From assembly GCF_019038435.1 (NCBI RefSeq), contig NZ_JAGPOX010000097.1, positions 1 through 38,925 of the forward strand: a DNA stretch of 38,925 nt, written 5' to 3'. This document shows, piece after piece, positions 1 through 7,051 of the stretch. A program made the position numbers and the translations under genes. The notes beneath the pieces were generated by a model that was not told the DNA's origin, searched no databases, and saw only the letters and a program-made list of their open reading frames with translations. Origin of the DNA: Nocardia alni (GTDB taxonomy: Bacteria; Actinomycetota; Actinomycetes; Mycobacteriales; Mycobacteriaceae). Numbering within the stretch: position 1 is the first letter of the stretch; each line of letters opens with the position of its first letter.

Positions 1-85
1 CCCCGCACCCCTCCCCACCAGTCGATTCGGAGTCTCACCCCCACACCTGCTAAAGTTCTCCAACGTTGGTTCGGAGACGAACCAC

Positions 86-158
86 GGGGCTATAGCGCAG
101 TTGGTAGCGCGTCTCGTTCGCATCGAGAAGGTCAGGGGTTCGATTCCCCTTAGCTCCA
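86..158 (+). tRNA. tRNA-Ala (anticodon CGC)
   Basis: A 73-nt cloverleaf can be drawn by eye. The 7-bp acceptor stem GGGGCTA/TAGCTCC contains the G3:U70 wobble pair that is the alanine identity element. The D arm is GCGC/GCGC. The anticodon stem TCTCG/CGAGA has loop TTCGCAT, giving anticodon CGC for GCG codons. The T arm is AGGGG-TTCGATT-CCCCT and the discriminator is A158. CCA is not fully encoded (CCACA follows the acceptor strand). An extended -10-like TGCTAAAGT lies at 48-56. The 3' half is duplicated at 2178-2222, marking this gene as an integration target. Confidence 0.96.
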
Positions 159-160
159 CA
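116..160 (+). repeat. Left att-like direct repeat inside tRNA-Ala
   Basis: Forty-five bases from the anticodon arm through the tRNA 3' end plus two bases (GTTCGC...CTCCACA) recur at 2178-2222 with one mismatch (A122 versus G2184). Integrases of genomic islands commonly recombine at tRNA 3' halves and restore the tRNA, which is the pattern seen here. Confidence 0.8.
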
Positions 161-164
161 AATA

Positions 165-208
165 CAACCCCTCCGACTGGCTCGAAGTCGGAGGGGTTGA
201 TTGTTTTT
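165..208 (+). terminator. Rho-independent terminator of the tRNA gene
   Basis: The arms AACCCCTCCGAC (166-177) and GTCGGAGGGGTT (187-198) are perfectly complementary around a 9-nt loop. The stem extends by C165:G199 and is followed by a T-rich tail (201-208). It starts 7 nt after the tRNA 3' end, so it ends tRNA transcription and separates it from the toxin-antitoxin segment. Confidence 0.9.
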
Positions 209-347
209 CGAGGTCAGACACCTGCCGCGTCGATGATCTGCCAGGATATCGGCGTGGAACTCTGCTGAGTATTGCCCGCACCCGCTCGAGGTCACCAGAA
301 CGAGTCCACGCAGATATCGACTGTGATCGCTTCCGACCATTTTGACG

Positions 348-395
348 TTGACCAGGCACGTTTCTTTAAATACACTGTTTCTCATCATGAGAAAC
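348..395 (+). promoter_or_regulatory. Promoter with 19-bp palindromic operator over the antitoxin start codon
   Basis: TTGACC (348-353), a 17-bp spacer and TACACT (371-376) form a -35/-10 pair. Immediately downstream, 377-395 is a perfect palindrome with 9-bp arms around C386. It contains the ATG at 387-389 and would overlap the transcription start. There is almost no 5' leader and no Shine-Dalgarno. AbiEi antitoxins are known to repress their own promoters through inverted repeats, so this is the likely autoregulatory operator. Confidence 0.65.
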
Positions 396-1463
396 GGAGA
401 TTCTCGCGAAACAGGGCTGGTGGACGATGCAATCGATCGCATCTCTGTGCTTTTGCCTGCCTCGTGGCGTCTCGACAAGCGTCATGACACGTCGTCCGGT
501 GATCCGCGTGTCGACGCGGTCATCGAACTGGTGGGACCAACCGGGCAGAAAGCCGCTTTTCTCGTGGAGGCCAAGCGCTCCGTATCGGCCCCCTTGCTGC
601 TTCCGGTGCTCCGCGAACTCGAGCGTGCGGGTGGGATACCCGTGCTATTCGTGTCGGACTACATCGGGCCCGCACTTCGTGACGCGCTGGCCTCCGAAGG
701 GTTCGGGTTCGCCGACACCACCGGGTGGGTTCGGGTGACTTCCGCGGATCCCCTGATCCTCCTCACTGGACAGGGTGCCGCGCGTGCGCCGCGAACTCGA
801 CAGTCCAGCGCGGTCACCCGACTCAACGGACTCGCCGCGAGCCGGACCATCCGCGCTCTGGCGACCGCGGACCTCCCTGTGGGAGTCCGCAACCTCGCCG
901 GCCTCGCCGATGTCTCACCGGGGTCCGTTTCCAAGCATCTCGCCACCCTGGTCTCGGAGGGCATCGTCGATCGCGACGAGAACGGCAGTGTTATCACTGT
1001 CCGTCGGCGAGCGTTGCTGCGGCGGTGGGTGGTCGACTACTCCTTCGCCAAGGCGAACTCGCCGATCGGCTATTACATAGCGCCGAGGGGGCTGGAGCGG
1101 ACTCTCGTTCGGCTCGCTGATCAAAGAAGCGTCGCCCTTACGGGATCGGCCGCCGCACGCCGACTGCTGCCCGAGTCGACGACTTCCGTGGTTCCCCTGC
1201 GGCTGCTAGCGATCTACGCCGCACGTCCAACCGAGTTGGCCAGCAGACTCGGGCTGATAGACGCCGACCCGATGACCGCGAACGTCGTCATCGCACGGCC
1301 GCAAGACCCCGACCTACTCACTCCAGCCGACAATGACGAACTCGCAGCGGCGCCGGTTCCGCTCGTCATCGCAGACCTACTCACCCTGCCCGGCCGGTCC
1401 GACGCAGAAGCCGAGCAGCTTATGGATGTACTCGCCAACGACAACGAAGCGTGGAAGGAATAA
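387..1463 (+). CDS. AbiEi-like type IV antitoxin / wHTH autorepressor
   Basis: A 358-residue protein. Residues about 35-145 form an alpha/beta domain with D43 and the E61-A-K63 triad (VEAK). This recalls the PD-(D/E)xK nuclease fold seen in a family of actinobacterial antitoxin/regulator proteins; whether it is catalytic is unknown. A MarR/AbiEi-like winged helix follows (about 165-210, around SPGSVSKHLATLVSEGIV), then an alpha-rich C-terminal domain. ATG387 is preferred over the upstream in-frame TTG342, which lies at the putative -35 region and would leave no promoter. It overlaps the next gene by 13 bp, typical of co-translated TA pairs. Role inferred: neutralises the downstream nucleotidyltransferase and represses the operon through the palindrome at 377-395. 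The assignment rests on domain layout and context, not strong sequence identity. Confidence 0.72.
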   Translation: MRNGDSRETGLVDDAIDRISVLLPASWRLDKRHDTSSGDPRVDAVIELVGPTGQKAAFLVEAKRSVSAPLLLPVLRELERAGGIPVLFVSDYIGPALRDALASEGFGFADTTGWVRVTSADPLILLTGQGAARAPRTRQSSAVTRLNGLAASRTIRALATADLPVGVRNLAGLADVSPGSVSKHLATLVSEGIVDRDENGSVITVRRRALLRRWVVDYSFAKANSPIGYYIAPRGLERTLVRLADQRSVALTGSAAARRLLPESTTSVVPLRLLAIYAARPTELASRLGLIDADPMTANVVIARPQDPDLLTPADNDELAAAPVPLVIADLLTLPGRSDAEAEQLMDVLANDNEAWKE

Positions 1464-2215
1464 ATTATCACCACACCGGATCAGCTGACCTCAACGTGCC
1501 CCTCATGACGACGGATGCCGACCTTGCGGTCAACACTTGCGAGCTCGCCAACGCACCGGAGATCGGCGAGATGATGCGGGCCGCAGGTTTCACTCCAGGT
1601 CCCAACCCCGGGCATTGGGTGGCAGTCAACAACATTGCCGTTGACCTGATGGTCGTGCCACATCAGGCAGGCACGATCAAAGCCACGGCACGCGCGGCGC
1701 GAATCACCCCTCACGAGAAGCTCACCGCCCGGATTGCCCGTGGACTCGAACCCGCCCTGCTGGACAATGAGATCGCCTCCATCATGGCGCTCGAGCCCGG
1801 CGACTCCAGGAAGTGCGATCTGCGGGTAGCCGGCCCGGCGGCGTTGTTGACTGCGAAAGCCATCAAGCTCGGCGAGCGGCTGGAGCAGGTAGACCGGCAG
1901 CCCGACCGGCTCAAAGAGAAGGATTCACTGGACGTATTCCGTCTCTTGCAGGCTATCGAAGTCCCCGACCTGGTCAGCGGATTCGGCAAACACCGGGAAG
2001 ACGAGCATGCCACCGCCGCGACCGACGAGGCCCTCAATATCTTCCGGACACACGGGTCCACCCCGGGCGGACAACTCGCCCGCCTGGCCTCCGCCGCAGC
2101 CCAGGGCGACCCGGCAATCGCTCCGGCCTTCGCAGCCCTGGTCAACGAACTGCTCGCAGCATTGCGAGGAGGCCCGAGTTCGCGTCGAGAAGGTCAGGGG
2201 TTCGATTCCCCTTAG
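1451..2215 (+). CDS. Nucleotidyltransferase (AbiEii-type toxin candidate)
   Basis: A 254-residue protein starting at GTG1451, inside the end of the antitoxin gene. The N-terminus carries the polymerase-beta-type nucleotidyltransferase signature: GS, ten residues, then DAD (TTDADLAV), with a third acidic residue in VDLMVVP. The start lies only a few residues before the GS turn, so the N-terminal strand/helix is unusually short and some upstream codons may have been lost. A helical region with K/R-rich segments (LTAKAIKLGERL, DRLKEKDSLDVFRLLQ) follows, typical of the family. Type IV toxins of this class act by nucleotidyl transfer, for example to tRNA. The last ~12 residues (SSRREGQGFDSP) come from the tRNA-derived repeat, so the native C-terminus may have been replaced at integration. 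Confidence 0.72.
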   Translation: MEGINYHHTGSADLNVPLMTTDADLAVNTCELANAPEIGEMMRAAGFTPGPNPGHWVAVNNIAVDLMVVPHQAGTIKATARAARITPHEKLTARIARGLEPALLDNEIASIMALEPGDSRKCDLRVAGPAALLTAKAIKLGERLEQVDRQPDRLKEKDSLDVFRLLQAIEVPDLVSGFGKHREDEHATAATDEALNIFRTHGSTPGGQLARLASAAAQGDPAIAPAFAALVNELLAALRGGPSSRREGQGFDSP

Positions 2216-2222
2216 CTCCACA
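2178..2222 (+). repeat. Right att-like direct repeat (tRNA-Ala 3' copy)
   Basis: Direct copy (44/45) of 116-160. It lacks the 5' half of a tRNA and is not a functional tRNA gene. It also supplies the last codons and the TAG stop (2213-2215) of the upstream nucleotidyltransferase gene, so the current C-terminus of that protein is encoded by the integration scar. Confidence 0.8.
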
Positions 2223-2307
2223 GGACGGCAAGGACACGGGAACCGCTGACCTGGGCCGGTCGAAACCAGCGCCCGACTGTGTCACATCTCGGCGTTACGG
2301 TGGTCCA

Positions 2308-3137
2308 ATGTTTGGTGGGCGACATCGCGGGCCGTTGGGCAGGGAACCGAAGCCTGGATCGTCGATCTCTGAGATCGATGTCTTCGCGGCGCTGAACGTG
2401 GCGCTCGGAACGGGTTTGCTCGGTCCTCCGGGGTCGGTGCGTCCAGACATGGTGTTCTCGATCGAGGGCGAGTACCAGCGACGCTTCATCGGCGACCCCC
2501 ACGACGCCGCACCTGCAAGAAGGAGCGGTACGACCTGATTGTCGAGTACGACGGCGAATACTGGCACCGCCGCCACGAGCGCCGTGACATCACCAAATAC
2601 CTCGACGCCGGGAGCGGTTACGAGGTGATGCGGCTGCGGATACAGCCATTGCGCAGGCTGCGTCCGGCCGATGTCAGCGTCCCGAGCCGCGCCAATGCGA
2701 CAACGTGTGCGAGGCTCGCCCTGCTTCACCTCACTCACCGTCCGTCCCCCTTTCTCATTTCTGAGCCCCTCTTGCAGAGGATCGGTTTCTACCTGCAATT
2801 CTGTGCCGTGCCCCTCGCAAAGGACGACATCTCATGTGGGCTGTGCGCTGAACTCGACCACATCCTGAGAGAGGGCGACGAGCTCTATCCCATGAGCGAT
2901 TCACCGCTGCAGGTGAGTCATTCGTCGCTACAGGACTTCGTTCGGCTGGCTCGAGCGCTATCGGACAGGAGTCGACACATCGATGGTCTGTGGGTGCCGG
3001 ACCCAGACGAGCGGCGCTGGGAACAGGCTGAGGCGGAAGCGGTATCTCCGCCATTCATGCAGCGCCATCGGATCGCGGTCGGACATCACAGTGTCCAGAA
3101 CGTCCGGAGCGTGCCGACCGAGTCGATGCCTCACTGA
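2308..3137 (+). pseudogene. Frameshifted Vsr/DUF559-like nuclease-family remnant
   Basis: Frame 1 from ATG2308 reads ...SEIDVFAALNVALGTG...VRPDMVFSI and stops at 2538. Just before that stop, another frame (3rd position) opens with YDLIVEYDGEYWH..., RDITKYLDAG and YEVMRLR, and runs to 3137. The pieces join into one protein: 'RPDMVF', 'VEYDGEYWH' and 'YEVMRLR' are the ordered strands of Vsr-like PD-(D/E)xK proteins often called zinc-ribbon or DUF559 proteins. A +/-1 indel around 2500-2525 breaks it. The final ~130 codons (2740-3137) look less protein-like and may lie beyond the original end. It sits directly outside the tRNA-repeat segment, as another piece of decayed accessory DNA. Confidence 0.5.
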
Positions 3138-3380
3138 CCGTCGAGTCTATGGCGGTACGACTGCAGGCTGTCCCAGCCGCAGTCGCCTACCGACCCAGCC
3201 TCTGCCCGCGGCCACGCCCGCAATTCTGCTCACCTCAAACCAGTTGGGCGACAAGCGCAGACCGATCGATTAGCCTGTCGCACAGTCACCACCGTAGAAC
3301 GCGGCGGCTCACAAGGGGGAACAACACTGCATCTCGATACTCTACCTCGGTTCGGCAGCGCGGAACTGCTGAAAGCCGGT
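3138..3380. other. Intergenic region before the crp-like operon
   Basis: About 240 bp without a convincing separate gene. AAGGGGG at 3313-3319 is a good ribosome-binding sequence placed 7 nt before CTG3327. From there the crp-like frame is open (LHLDTLPRFGSAELLKAGV...), so translation may begin here rather than at GTG3381. I see no clear sigma-70 pair or operator. Confidence 0.4.
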
Positions 3381-4025
3381 GTGCAGCAACGCTGGCCGAT
3401 CGGCGCGGTTTTATTACACGAAGGCGATTCGTCCGATCACGTTCTGGTGATCGAGTCGGGCTGGGTGAAAGTGGGCTCGTCCGCACCGAGCGGAAGACAG
3501 GTCGTCCTAGCCATCCGCGGCCCCGGCGATCTGCTCGGAGAACTCTCCGCGATCGATGCGGGTGCTCGCTCGGCGACCGCGACCGCGATCTCGCCGATTG
3601 TCGCAACTATTGTGCGGGGCAAGGCTTTTCGCGCCTTGCTGATCAGCGACGGCGCGCTGACGTTCGATCTGTTACGCACCGTGGCGGCCCGGCTACGCGA
3701 GGCCGATGTGCAGCGGCTGGACTACGGCGCATACACCGTCACCGAGCGGCTGGCGCGACTGCTGCTCGAATACGCCCAGCGATACGGGCGCACCGACGCG
3801 GATCGGGTGGTCATCGCCCTGCCGTTGACTCAGACCGAATTGGCCAACGCGGCCAACGCATCCCGCGAAGCGGTAGCCAAGGCGTTCAAGCACTTGCGTG
3901 AGATCGGCGCGATCAGAACAGCTCGCCGTTACGTGGAGCTGCTACGGCCCGACCTACTCGCCGAAGTCGCCGATGGTCCCCCGAGTGTGTATTCGGACGC
4001 AGACACGCGCGCCCCCCGCCGATAA
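3381..4025 (+). CDS. Crp/Fnr-family cyclic-nucleotide-responsive regulator
   Basis: A 214-residue protein counted from GTG3381. The N-terminal half is a cNMP-binding beta-barrel with a phosphate-binding-cassette pattern GEL (53-55)...ARSATA (R63, S64). The Glu and Arg that contact cyclic nucleotide in Crp are both kept, so ligand binding is plausible. A dimer helix (about 95-130) and a Crp-type HTH (about 150-180, LPLTQTELANAANASREAV...) follow. The frame is open upstream to CTG3327, which has a better Shine-Dalgarno and restores the usual helix before the barrel, so the annotated start may be short by 18 codons. Two adjacent TTA leucine codons (3411-3416), rare in such GC-rich genomes, hint at transfer or bldA-like control. 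It lies 51 bp before the cyclase homologue, suggesting it senses that protein's product or controls the operon. Confidence 0.85.
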   Translation: MQQRWPIGAVLLHEGDSSDHVLVIESGWVKVGSSAPSGRQVVLAIRGPGDLLGELSAIDAGARSATATAISPIVATIVRGKAFRALLISDGALTFDLLRTVAARLREADVQRLDYGAYTVTERLARLLLEYAQRYGRTDADRVVIALPLTQTELANAANASREAVAKAFKHLREIGAIRTARRYVELLRPDLLAEVADGPPSVYSDADTRAPRR

Positions 4026-4076
4026 ACCTGGGGAACCGCCCGATCCACGGGGACGTCACACAAACCAGGAGAGATC

Positions 4077-4817
4077 ATGCCCGAACCCACTCACCGATCG
4101 TTTCTTATAGTGGACGTCGAGAATTCCGAGTCATTGACCAATGTGCAGGCCGATGCGATGCGTGCCACGCTCTACCGCATCATCGACGCTGCGTTACCGA
4201 ACCCCGCAGCCCCCGTGGCTCAGGAGGATCGCGGTGACGGAGCGATGCTGATACTCGGCATTCCGGTTCTGGACGTTCTCGACCAGGTCGTCGGCGCAAT
4301 GCTGACCGGCGTGCGCGAACACAACAGTACGGCGGGCCCGATGAACTGGCTGCGGGTGCGCATCGCCGTCCACGAAGGCTATGTCGGCAAGGACGACCAG
4401 GGATGGTCCAGCGACGCGCTGACCACGACGTTCCGGATGAATTCGGCAGAAGCGGTCAAGAATGCGCTCGAGCGCGCACCCCGCGCGGACGCGGTCGTGG
4501 TGGTCTCGGACGTGGTTTTCAGCGGCCTGGTCCGTCACAGTTACCGGGACACGGTTACGCCGGATGAATATGGCAGTTCCACAATGCATTCGAGATCCGG
4601 TGACCAGCGCATCTGGATTCGCGTACCGGGATATCCCACACCTCCACTACCGGAATCCGATTCCGCCCCAGAAAGATCCGAGGATCACTCCACCGACGGA
4701 TGGGGAACGCCCGGCTCCGGCCTGGACGAGGCAGCCATCCGTGCCACGAACTACATCGGCGGTAATGCGATCATCGGCGCTCAGGTCGGCCGCGACAACG
4801 TCAACGGGCGATCATGA
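4077..4817 (+). CDS. Class III nucleotide-cyclase homologue with C-terminal RHIM-like motif
   Basis: A 246-residue protein with good Shine-Dalgarno AGGAGAG (4067-4073) before ATG4077. Residues about 7-155 follow the class III cyclase fold: strand FLIVDVEN with the first metal Asp D13, EDRGDGAML with the second metal Asp D54, and a late helix with R120 in TTTFRM. The transition-state Asn that normally precedes that Arg appears to be Thr (about T117), so activity could be altered or lost. A Pro/Ser/Asp-rich linker (185-220) leads to a C-terminal motif at 223-244 (ATNYIGG...IG.QVGRDN) that recurs near the N-terminus of the next protein. The stop overlaps the next start (ATGA, 4814-4817). Together with the Crp-like gene it may make or sense a cyclic nucleotide; the C-terminal motif probably recruits the NTPase. 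Confidence 0.7.
   Translation: MPEPTHRSFLIVDVENSESLTNVQADAMRATLYRIIDAALPNPAAPVAQEDRGDGAMLILGIPVLDVLDQVVGAMLTGVREHNSTAGPMNWLRVRIAVHEGYVGKDDQGWSSDALTTTFRMNSAEAVKNALERAPRADAVVVVSDVVFSGLVRHSYRDTVTPDEYGSSTMHSRSGDQRIWIRVPGYPTPPLPESDSAPERSEDHSTDGWGTPGSGLDEAAIRATNYIGGNAIIGAQVGRDNVNGRS
4743..4808 (+). other. RHIM/BASS-like amyloid motif, copy 1 (C-terminus of cyclase homologue)
   Basis: Encodes residues 223-244. ATNYIGG, then A, IG and QVGRDN are shared in register with copy 2 at 5078-5143. The core G-x-QVG-x-(D/N)-N resembles the (I/V)Q(V/I)G core of RHIM motifs. It sits at the extreme C-terminus behind a low-complexity linker, the usual position for bacterial amyloid signalling sequences. Confidence 0.55.
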
Positions 4818-7051
4818 GCGACACCAATCCCGAAACACCCCAGGATGATCCGGCCGACGGCACGGAAGCCGAGAACTCCAACGTCGAGCCACACGGCGGC
4901 GACGCCTCGGAACCCGCCACCGACATCGGCCGGAACCCGGAGGCCACCGAGCAGAACGAGAAACAAACCACCGACGATGAGCTTCTCGGCGATACCCGTA
5001 CGACAGCCGAAAGTATGTATGCCGCCGTCGGTTCGATGCGCGGCATCCCCACCGGAGCACAGAATGTAACAGTTTACGCCACCAACTACATTGGCGGCGA
5101 CGCATCGATCGGCACCCAGGTGGGCCGCGACAACCTCGGGAATGCCACGGGCCGCCGTACCGTATGGAGCGGCATGGTGACCACCGAGCGACTCGAGTGG
5201 ATCCGACGAATCTTTGTGGAACCAAATATGTTTCAGGACATCCGTCGAAGACTCGACGCGCAGTTACTACTGCTGTTGCGCGCACCACAAGGCTGGGGGC
5301 GCACAACAGTTGCGCTGCGCGCGCTGGACGAACAGTCCACAACGAGTGTGTACACACTCGAACCCGACGTAGAGCTTCGATCGCTGGAGATCGAATTCAC
5401 CCGACACACCGGATATCTGATGGAGTCGTTCGGTCCCGATCAGGCCGCTCACCTTCGTCGGTTCCACCTCGAACAGCTGTGTCGGAGACTGAGCGAGCAC
5501 AACTGCCTGATGATCGTCCTGCTGGACGACGCCACCGCCCTGCCGCCCGACCTCGGCGAATATCTCCTCGACGCAGGCGATCCCGCAGACACGACCGAGT
5601 TGGTCCGAAACCACGTGCGGTACCGTCTGGACCGCGATCCGGCCGACTTATTCGACCGGCCCGAGGTTGCCTCACTGCTGGACAGATACACCCGAGATCG
5701 CCCGGCCGCACGTGTTCTCGCGCAGCTGGGCGACGAGTTGGCCGATGTCGCCGATGAACGCACCGACATCACCGAGATTCGTGACCGTCATGACGCCGCG
5801 ATCGGTGAGGGCTTCCGGCGATGGTTCGACGAACAGCCCAGCCCGGAATCTCGCGCCTTCACGATCGCCCTAGCGGTCTTCAACAGAATGCCGCTGTACA
5901 TCGTGTCCGACGCGGCCCGCACGCTGGCCGAGGTCATCGCCATCGCAGAGCAACCCGACGAAACACCCGCATGGCCAGTGTTCGGATCCCGCAACAGTGA
6001 ACTCATCACCGCAGCCCGGGCACGATCGTACCGATCGACCGAGAACACCGCCTACGGTGAAATCCCGGTCCATGTAGTCGAATTCACCGATCCAAGCTAC
6101 CCTCCCAAGGTTCTCGACCGAATATGGCAGGAATATCACACCGCCCACGAACTCGTGCGCGAGTGGCTGCGGACACTCGGGAGCAGCTCCGATCTCAGGG
6201 TCTGTGCGCGCGCGGGAGTGGCGGCCGGCCTGCTGTCCACCTTCGAATTCGAGCATGCACGCACCGTGGTCATCGAACCGTGGGCGCGCAGCGGCACACG
6301 CTACGACCGGGCTGCCGCGATGGCTGCGTTGCAGATCCCATTCCTGTACTCCGATCTCGCACCGCTCGTTTCACGAATGCTCGGCGCCTGGTTGCATCGT
6401 GACCAGCCATTGGCGTTGCGCGTTACCGCCGCGCGGACGCTGGGGAGCGAGATCGGGCAGGCGATCCCGGAAACGGCAATTCCACGGCTGCGCCGTGCGG
6501 CGCGAAGCACCCAATTCTCACTCCGGCTGGCCGCGTCGTACTCGATGGCCCAGCTGTTCTGGTCGGGCGGGCTCACCGAACGGATCCTGAGTGAGCTGTT
6601 GCGCTGGACCAGGCCTACAGCCCGTCCTCGATTGCGCGACACCGGATTACGGTGCGTGCTGGACCTGAGCCGCTACCAGCGCGTACGCGCCGAGCGAGGC
6701 CTGCTCGAGTGGCCGGTGGCGGTATGCCTGACCGGGACACCTCGCGAGGCCATCATCGCCCTGTTCGCCCGCCTGATGGAAACTCCTGGCCACCCACCCG
6801 ACACCTATGCCGAGATCCAGGACTGGGTCGGCATAGCCGAGAGGGACGCGAACCTGCGCGAACCACTCGCACACTTCCTATTCGCTCTCGGGAATGCCAT
6901 GCAAGACAACGAGATTCTTCCCTACCACCTGAAGGAATGGGCCGCCGAACCCAAGGGGCCCCGGCGCGCGGTGCAGGACATGCTCACGATTCTGGATTCG
7001 ATGGGACGAGTCGACTCGAAACAACTCGATCCGAAGGAACAAACGGAATGA
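4814..7051 (+). CDS. STAND-like P-loop NTPase with N-terminal RHIM-like motif and helical-repeat C-terminus
   Basis: A 745-residue protein starting at ATG4814 (ATGA overlap). Residues 1-85 are acidic and disordered. Residues 89-110 repeat the ATNYIGG...QVGRDN motif of the preceding protein. A nucleotide-binding domain follows, with P-loop APQGWGRTT (157-165), where Arg replaces the usual Lys, and a Walker B strand CLMIVLLDD (231-239). The altered P-loop suggests weak or regulatory NTP hydrolysis. The C-terminal ~400 residues are alpha-helical and HEAT-like (for example LALRVTAARTLGSEIGQAIPE and SLRLAASYSMAQLF). The layout of prion-like motif, NTPase and repeat sensor matches NLR/STAND signalling proteins. 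It ends overlapping the SPFH gene (ATGA, 7048-7051). The function is inferred: an oligomerising sensor that couples to the cyclase homologue through the shared motif. Confidence 0.65.
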   Translation: MSDTNPETPQDDPADGTEAENSNVEPHGGDASEPATDIGRNPEATEQNEKQTTDDELLGDTRTTAESMYAAVGSMRGIPTGAQNVTVYATNYIGGDASIGTQVGRDNLGNATGRRTVWSGMVTTERLEWIRRIFVEPNMFQDIRRRLDAQLLLLLRAPQGWGRTTVALRALDEQSTTSVYTLEPDVELRSLEIEFTRHTGYLMESFGPDQAAHLRRFHLEQLCRRLSEHNCLMIVLLDDATALPPDLGEYLLDAGDPADTTELVRNHVRYRLDRDPADLFDRPEVASLLDRYTRDRPAARVLAQLGDELADVADERTDITEIRDRHDAAIGEGFRRWFDEQPSPESRAFTIALAVFNRMPLYIVSDAARTLAEVIAIAEQPDETPAWPVFGSRNSELITAARARSYRSTENTAYGEIPVHVVEFTDPSYPPKVLDRIWQEYHTAHELVREWLRTLGSSSDLRVCARAGVAAGLLSTFEFEHARTVVIEPWARSGTRYDRAAAMAALQIPFLYSDLAPLVSRMLGAWLHRDQPLALRVTAARTLGSEIGQAIPETAIPRLRRAARSTQFSLRLAASYSMAQLFWSGGLTERILSELLRWTRPTARPRLRDTGLRCVLDLSRYQRVRAERGLLEWPVAVCLTGTPREAIIALFARLMETPGHPPDTYAEIQDWVGIAERDANLREPLAHFLFALGNAMQDNEILPYHLKEWAAEPKGPRRAVQDMLTILDSMGRVDSKQLDPKEQTE
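5078..5143 (+). other. RHIM/BASS-like amyloid motif, copy 2 (N-terminus of NTPase)
   Basis: Encodes residues 89-110 of the NTPase. It matches copy 1 at 4743-4808 at roughly 16 of 19 core positions, while the surrounding linkers are unrelated. Conservation confined to this short segment in two adjacent, otherwise unrelated proteins implies homotypic interaction. Confidence 0.55.

Larger units (their letters stand above)
161..2222. mobile_element. Mini-island integrated at tRNA-Ala carrying a toxin-antitoxin pair
   Basis: The 2.06 kb between the two tRNA-derived repeats contains only the AbiE-like pair and about 180 bp of upstream DNA. No integrase, excisionase or replication gene is visible, so it is either a decayed island that kept its addiction module or a cargo unit mobilised in trans. 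The boundaries are inferred from the 44/45 repeat. Confidence 0.55.

Noticed and set aside
342..386. Upstream TTG start for the antitoxin
   Set aside because: The TTG falls at the putative -35 region; ATG387 has the promoter and palindrome placed correctly.
2178..2222. A second tRNA-Ala gene
   Set aside because: Only the anticodon-arm-to-3' portion is present; no acceptor 5' strand or D arm precedes it. It is a repeat left by integration.
6652..7047. Upstream extension of the SPFH-like gene
   Set aside because: This part is an Arg/Pro-rich shadow of the NTPase gene; ATG7048 gives the ATGA overlap and a typical protein start.
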